From Ophiobolus disseminans (Eukaryota; Ascomycota; Dothideomycetes; Pleosporales; Phaeosphaeriaceae): DNA of 34,503 bases. Location: positions 1-34,503 of the forward strand of contig MU006260.1 in NCBI GenBank assembly GCA_010093685.1, in the 5' to 3' direction. Of the stretch, positions 29,951 to 34,503 are shown piece by piece. The number at the start of each line of letters is the position of its first letter. Positions within the stretch are counted from its first letter, which is position 1. A program made the position numbers and the translations under genes. Under the pieces are notes generated by a model. It saw only the letters and a list, made by a program, of their open reading frames with translations, was not told the origin of the DNA and ran no database searches.

Positions 29951-30462
29951 TTACTGACGTCGATTCATCGCTGCGTAGCCCTCATCGAAAGGGCCAGATC
30001 CCATGCCAATATATCCTGCCAATGTACCTGGCCATAGAAATGTTAGGTTGCAGTACAAACAAGTAACTTGGAAGCTGTCCGGCATAGGCAGGCGAGTATC
30101 CGAGACGCACTCGAATTTTTGCGTTGATATGGCACTGTGGTGCTGCTTTGACTCGAATTGCAGTTGGGCTGAAGGTGACGAGGGAGGCGACGAGGGAGGC
30201 GTCGCAGAGGCTGCCTGAGTTTCAGGAGCTGGTGTAATAGCAGAAGTGTCTGTTGGATTTGCGTGCATCGAATTGAATATCTGTAGCTTCTTTTTGATCT
30301 TTTTCCCTATTATAATATAAGCTGATAAGCCTAAGCACGCTGACTCGACTTACGGTAAGCTCTCTGGGCTAATCGATTCTGGATCTTGCGACGCTCAGCA
30401 GGGTCATCGATAATGGTCCAATTTTCGTTAACTGGAAGAGCCTGCGGGCGAGAGGATTTCAT
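29951..30462 (-). CDS. bZIP-type transcription factor, short (about 154 aa)
   Basis: Exon 1 ends and exon 2 begins inside the basic region: PAERRKIQNRLAQRAYR joins KKIKKKLQ through intron 30307-30353 (47 nt, GTAAGT..AATAG, phase 1). N-x-x-A-Q-R is the bZIP DNA-contact signature, and an intron at this exact place is common in fungal bZIP genes. The leucine zipper after it is hardly developed; a Pro/Ser-rich stretch (ATPPSSPPSSPSAQ) and a C-terminal CLYC follow. I chose ATG 30462 (MKSSRPQALPVNENWTIIDD); ATG 30570 in the same frame would add 36 residues. Likely nuclear, but dimerisation is doubtful. Confidence 0.7.
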
Positions 30463-30793
30463 GGCTAACATTGAAGTTGCTGTGCAATGCTTTCTCTTCG
30501 CAGTGCAGGGCATCCCAAAAACTTGTCTTATGACAGCACTACAGCTGTGCTTAGCTTTCTCACACACCATCGTTAGGCTACTTAGTGCAGGCGCCACCAA
30601 CTGTGTGCGAATACACCACTAGTGATCCGCAACGTTAAGTGCACATTTTCTGAACCGGATCACATGTGATCATGTAGCTCCGCGGCGCAGTGATGTCTTA
30701 GCTCTCCTAAGGTAAACTTTAATGCTGAGCCGATCGCGACCCGTCTTTTTTCTTGCAGCTAGCCGCACACAATTTGTACCTACAATCAATGTT

Positions 30794-31228
30794 ATGGCAA
30801 TTATACGAAAAACACAGTCGTTAGAATGTGCGAGAGCACGAAGAGCCGCAAACAACAACTACCAAAGGCTCATGAAAACGCTTGTTGGGAAGCTTGAGAA
30901 ACTCCACAGCGTATACGATACTAAGGTGTATCTAATAGTGGAGCGCAATGGTAGAATGAGAGAGTGCGTGTCTGTAGACTGCACTGGAAAACCTTGGCTG
31001 CGGCCGGACCAGCAGACTCTTGTAAGTTAATGCTAGCAAAGAATACAACTATGACTAAGGGAGAAGGATCGCATGTACCCACGCCCGGTACAACAGCTGC
31101 TGTCAGCGCAGGATAGACACGAAATCACTCAACCGGAAGCCACAACTTCTGCGGCGGATATGCGTGGTTCAGTAAAGTTGACAGATCTGAAATGGAAAAG
31201 ACACGAGAAGGAAAATGCTGCAGGGTGA
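30794..31228 (+). CDS. Second MADS-box-like small protein (about 129 aa)
   Basis: ATG 30794 (MAIIRKTQSLECARARRAAN) mirrors the start of the gene at 29400. TLVGKLEKLHSVYDTKVYLI followed by VERNGRMRECVS matches the MADS core in order. An upstream in-frame ATG at 30722 is possible. The likely intron is 31022-31066 (45 nt, GTAAGT, GACTAAG branch, GAAG) with phase 0, giving exon 2 (DRMYPRPVQQLLSAQDRHEI) to the TGA at 31226-31228. The exon 2 assignment is less sure than exon 1. A third member of the local set of small DNA-binding-type genes. Confidence 0.55.
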
Positions 31229-31447
31229 TAATTTCAACTAGGGAAAATCGTGGTGGCGCACCCGAGCGCGGGCGGCAGGTCAATGCCTTCGATGACATTG
31301 CCGCGCAACATAAAGGGCTTATTCGTGTAGACCTAGATCAAAACGTTTTTATAATTCGCTTGCGCCATTGGACTTCGCCTACGTGTGACGACGACTTCTA
31401 TCATACCAACTCTTCAATCACTGCTCCCCCCCAAACCCGTTGTTTTA

Positions 31448-31609
31448 ATGCAGCTCTTTACGATATCAGATCTTGCTTTCTGGCTCATTTTGTGGGCCGG
31501 ATCAGCCATCACGTCCAAGCTGCTTGCAGGATGGAAAAGGTTGATGACAATGACATGGAAGCTTCTATTGAGACGATGTGAGTTGCAAAGACAAGCAGCG
31601 GAAACCTAG
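31448..31609 (+). CDS. Possible 53-aa single-pass membrane peptide
   Basis: ATG 31448 gives MQLFTISDLAFWLILWAGSA followed by a Lys/Arg-rich tail (WKRLMTMTWKLLLRRC). One hydrophobic segment flanked by basic residues is visible. The frame is short and no family is recognised; it may be chance. Confidence 0.2.
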   Translation: MQLFTISDLAFWLILWAGSAITSKLLAGWKRLMTMTWKLLLRRCELQRQAAET

Positions 31610-31736
31610 TTGGGTTGTTAACTTAGTAGCAGAGATGGGGTTGGATGAATGGCATTCGCAAGGGCAGAGGAGAGTGTAGCTAGCGAATGAAGAAATTAAT
31701 GCCTTGACACCTCCTTATGTTAGACGACTAAACAAG

Positions 31737-34503
31737 CTATGATCCCAAATCTTGTGGAGTCCAGACATGCCATGCACCCTCAAGTTGACACTCTGCGGCC
31801 GCGAAGCACACATCCGCGCCTCCATCCGACCCCTCCGTTGTCCTGCCTTCCTCAATTATGCCGACAAGAGCCCGCCTCACGTCCGCGACGGCACACTTCG
31901 GAACGCACACAGAAACTCGTGCGCCTGCAGCAAAGAGCTTCATAAAGTCAGCTCTATCATGGTAGACGCGGTCCTGAACGTGTCTGCAGCCCTGCGACTG
32001 TTCGGACGCATGGGAATATGCACGACGGACAGACAGTGCGCCGAGCTGCTCCCAGCGCTCGAAGGACTCTGAGTAGAGATCATCGTCTGGTGAGCGGCAT
32101 CCGTAAAAGAGCAGAGCCGTGGCGAGAACGCGACCGGCAGCAATTTGCGCTGCGCGTTCCTGCACGAAACCGCGGAAGGGGGCGAGGCCTGTGCTACAGT
32201 CAACATACAGCGAGACAAGCGATCAGAATGTCGTACCAATTCCCGCAGCTATCATGATGAGTGGTACATCATCAACCGCCTCAGGTAATCGAAAACCTTG
32301 CGCGCCTTCCTCAATGCTGACAAATATCTCGTCTGTGGCGGCTAAAGAAGTGAGGTAGGCTGACGCCGTCCCCGTTATCTCACTCCCTTGCGCGGGCGGC
32401 CGACCTACAACAGAGTACGTCACGGTGACGTGAGTGGGGTTCCAAAGAGGCGAGGACGAGATGCAGTAGTGTCGAACTCTCATTGGCTGCTGCATAGCGA
32501 GAAAGGCGCTAGACGAAATTCGGATAGTGGGGAAAAGCTCAAGCAGGTCAAGCACTGATGGACGCCTCACGATAGTCCCATCTTCGCGGGCGTCGTTTGC
32601 GAGACGGCTAAGTTGAGACCTTGAATTCTCGTCGTGGGCCGCGTCCAGCAGCGTACGAATGTCACACTCGCTAGCTGGCTGTCCAAGCTCCACGTAGGCG
32701 CGGAGCACCTCGGCCGCCCGCATAGGCGTATTCACGGGCAACGTTGTGGTGGTGTTGCTAGTGATAGTCAGAACGCTGTCTTGCGATAAGCCAAATTTAT
32801 TCAGCGCGCGTTGCACGGCTGATGTTGAGTTCTGAGGGAGGATCTTGAGGCAGTCGCCCGTACGGTAGCTCAAGGCAGGCGGTAGCGTGACCTCCAAGTG
32901 CTTTCGTACAGACAGCTCGGGGCCAGCCAACGTGGTGTTCGCAAAAACTCGAGCCTGTCGAAAACCGCGCCGCAACGTGGACGTCCCGGGAGCACAAACT
33001 TCAACTTGCAGCGCGCTCTCTTTTGCATCGTGTTTGCTTCCCACGGCTCCAACACCGTACCGCGTTCGCATGGCAGGCCAGAAAATGCGAGTCTCCCAAG
33101 CCGAGAAGTCAGACTGAACTTTGCCAGCCGCAATGTCGCTAGTACCTAGGATGGCCAGTCTTGTACCCCCACGTTTCTCCAGTGCCTCGTTCAGGTACGT
33201 AGGCACCTTGAAGAAGGTCTTGGCCCAATCGCGGTGACCACAGCCAAACACGGCAAATGTCACCCCGCTCAGCTCGTTGCTCTAGAGCGCGGCGATCCAT
33301 CGCACAAACTCCGCTGCGTTGCTAGCTGGCTGACCATTATACGACGCCGTAATAAGTACGATAGGGTTCCTCGTTGACAAGACTTCTGTTGCGCCGTCCA
33401 ATGTGTTTACGGTGCCAACTGCATAGCCGTAGTCCGCTGTATGTTCAGCAAGCTGATTAGCAAGCAGCTTGCACGTGCCTGCGTTGGAGCCATAGTAGAT
33501 GTCGATTGCTGGCTTGGGTGACTCATCTCTGCCGATGCCTGGGGCCGACTCCGTGCAATTGGTGACTGCGCTACACGGAAGCTTCGCCAAACTGACATAG
33601 TGCCGTGGCCGAGCTCGCATGCGAAAGCCGTCAGGCTTGACGGTCAGCATTTGCTTAGTCCTTAAACGGTATAACGGGTCACTCAATGAAAGATCAAAGC
33701 TCTGAAGGATCATCGCTGCGACAAGCAGTGCCTGCTGTTGCGCGAAAAAGCGACCAATACACCCTCGCATACCATTACCAAAAGGTTTCCAGCAGTTAGG
33801 GAACTCTTGGTTGCGCTGGTTAAACTCTTCGTCGAGCATACGCTCAGGCCGGAAGGCGTCTGCGTCGCTGCCATAAACGCGCCGGTCTCTGTGGACGGCC
33901 GCCAATAAGGCCACTATAGGCGCCTTAGCCTTAACTCGGTATTTGCCGCCGAGTGTAGTGTCCTCTTTAGCGGCAAGCACGATCGCAGGCACAGTCGGTG
34001 ATAGTCGTAGCGACTCGCGCAGCACAGCGCTGAGGTATGGAAGTCTAGCGAGGTGCACAGCAGTAATTACGGCATCACCAACAACATCGTCCACCTCTTG
34101 TCGCGCTCTCGTATACGCTGCAGGGTTGCTGAGAATGTAGTAAAATGTGAAGGAGAGGAGGCCCGAAGTCGTCTCGTGCCCGGCAAACAGGAACGTAATC
34201 ATATTGTTAACAACGCTCTCCTCCTAGCAAAGTTAGTGATCGCATACTGTGATGCTTGTAGGGTGTTCATACCGTCATTTGGTCTCCAGTCTCAGGATCA
34301 ATTCCGTGCAGCATAGTGTTGAGCATATCCTTTCTATCGCTCGGTTGCAATTTCCTCTCACTGATAATCGCATAGCTGATCTTCCGCAGCTCCTCAATGC
34401 TACCCCAATACCTGTAGTTCTCGAGCATACAGATAGGTTGCAGCACGCTGCTTCTTTTTGCACGCTCAGCGTTAGTGTTGAGAAAGGTCGCTAGCGCGTT
34501 GAT
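31737..34503 (-). pseudogene. CYP505-type P450-reductase fusion, one internal TAG, 5' end outside the window
   Basis: Exons read leftward: 34503-34273 (partial), 34223-32237, 32188-31737; introns 34224-34272 (GTATGA, CACTAAC, GCTAG) and 32189-32236 (GTACGA..GCACAG) join in phase. P450 part: FLFAGHETTSG (I helix), ESLR (K helix), heme loop FGNGMRGCIGR with its Cys. FMN domain: IDIYYGSNAGTC, TASYNGQPASNAAEF, AVFGCGHRDW. FAD/NADPH domain: RHYCISSSP (Cys where Ser is usual), IAAGIGLAPFRGFVQERA. All reductase modules are present up to YHDRADFMKLF. About 180 N-terminal residues lie beyond the edge. The frame is broken only by TAG at 33282-33284, between the two halves of the FMN domain. Family members hydroxylate fatty-acid or polyketide chains without a separate reductase; the substrate here is unknown. 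If the stop is real, the gene is dead or makes a P450 without reductase. Confidence 0.85.

Noticed and set aside
31192..31581. 129-codon plus-strand frame after the second MADS-like gene
   Set aside because: Overlaps the proposed exon 2 of that gene in another frame; no domain, irregular composition. Kept only as a doubtful case, and not listed as a gene.
31739..33149. Several plus-strand frames opposite the P450-reductase gene
   Set aside because: Antisense shadows of a gene with clear domain motifs on the minus strand.

Overview
The window looks like an accessory, repeat-rich segment of a filamentous ascomycete genome (Pezizomycotina, most likely Dothideomycetes). Grounds: spliceosomal introns of about 45-70 nt with GTRNGT donors and CTAAC/CTAAT branch points; HET-domain, NB-ARC/TPR and TPR-kinase genes; a P450-reductase fusion (CYP505 type); and two pogo/Fot1-like transposase relics whose in-frame stops look like RIP (CpA to TpA) damage. 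Intron-containing genes were pieced together by hand from splice signals and reading phase.

Layout. 1-2210: the start of a leftward gene cut by the window edge, two tandem ~115-bp units each holding a long palindrome, a three-exon membrane protein gene, and a two-exon 74-aa gene. 2467-4209: a RIP-damaged transposase in one continuous frame with 12 internal stops. 4886-6885 (-): a HET-domain gene; just upstream on the same strand lie four tandem 65-67-nt units that each look like a complete spliceosomal intron separated by 3-nt 'exons'. 7690-8265: dispersed repeat relics. 8811-10249 (+): an unrecognised gene. 10429-15846 (-): a HET / NB-ARC / TPR NLR-like gene of about 1,783 aa whose C-terminus carries H, D and S motifs in trypsin order; a 545-N gap falls in its TPR array. 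16391-16695: more repeat relics. 17850-19631 (-) and 19953-23474 (+): a divergent pair, a DUF7580-like protein and a zinc-finger/TPR/kinase fusion with DFW instead of DFG. 24366-26338 (-): a second, less damaged transposase. 27640-31228: a run of very small genes (coiled-coil, two MADS-like, one bZIP). 31737-34503 (-): a CYP505 P450-reductase gene with one in-frame TAG, cut by the right edge.

Taken together, the intact genes are mostly of the fungal allorecognition/innate-immunity type (HET, NLR, TPR-kinase, DUF7580), embedded between RIP-decayed transposons and small regulatory-type genes. The two most unusual items are the tandem intron-like array upstream of the HET gene and the putative serine-protease domain at the C-terminus of the HET-NLR. 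No tRNA, rRNA or CRISPR array was seen.
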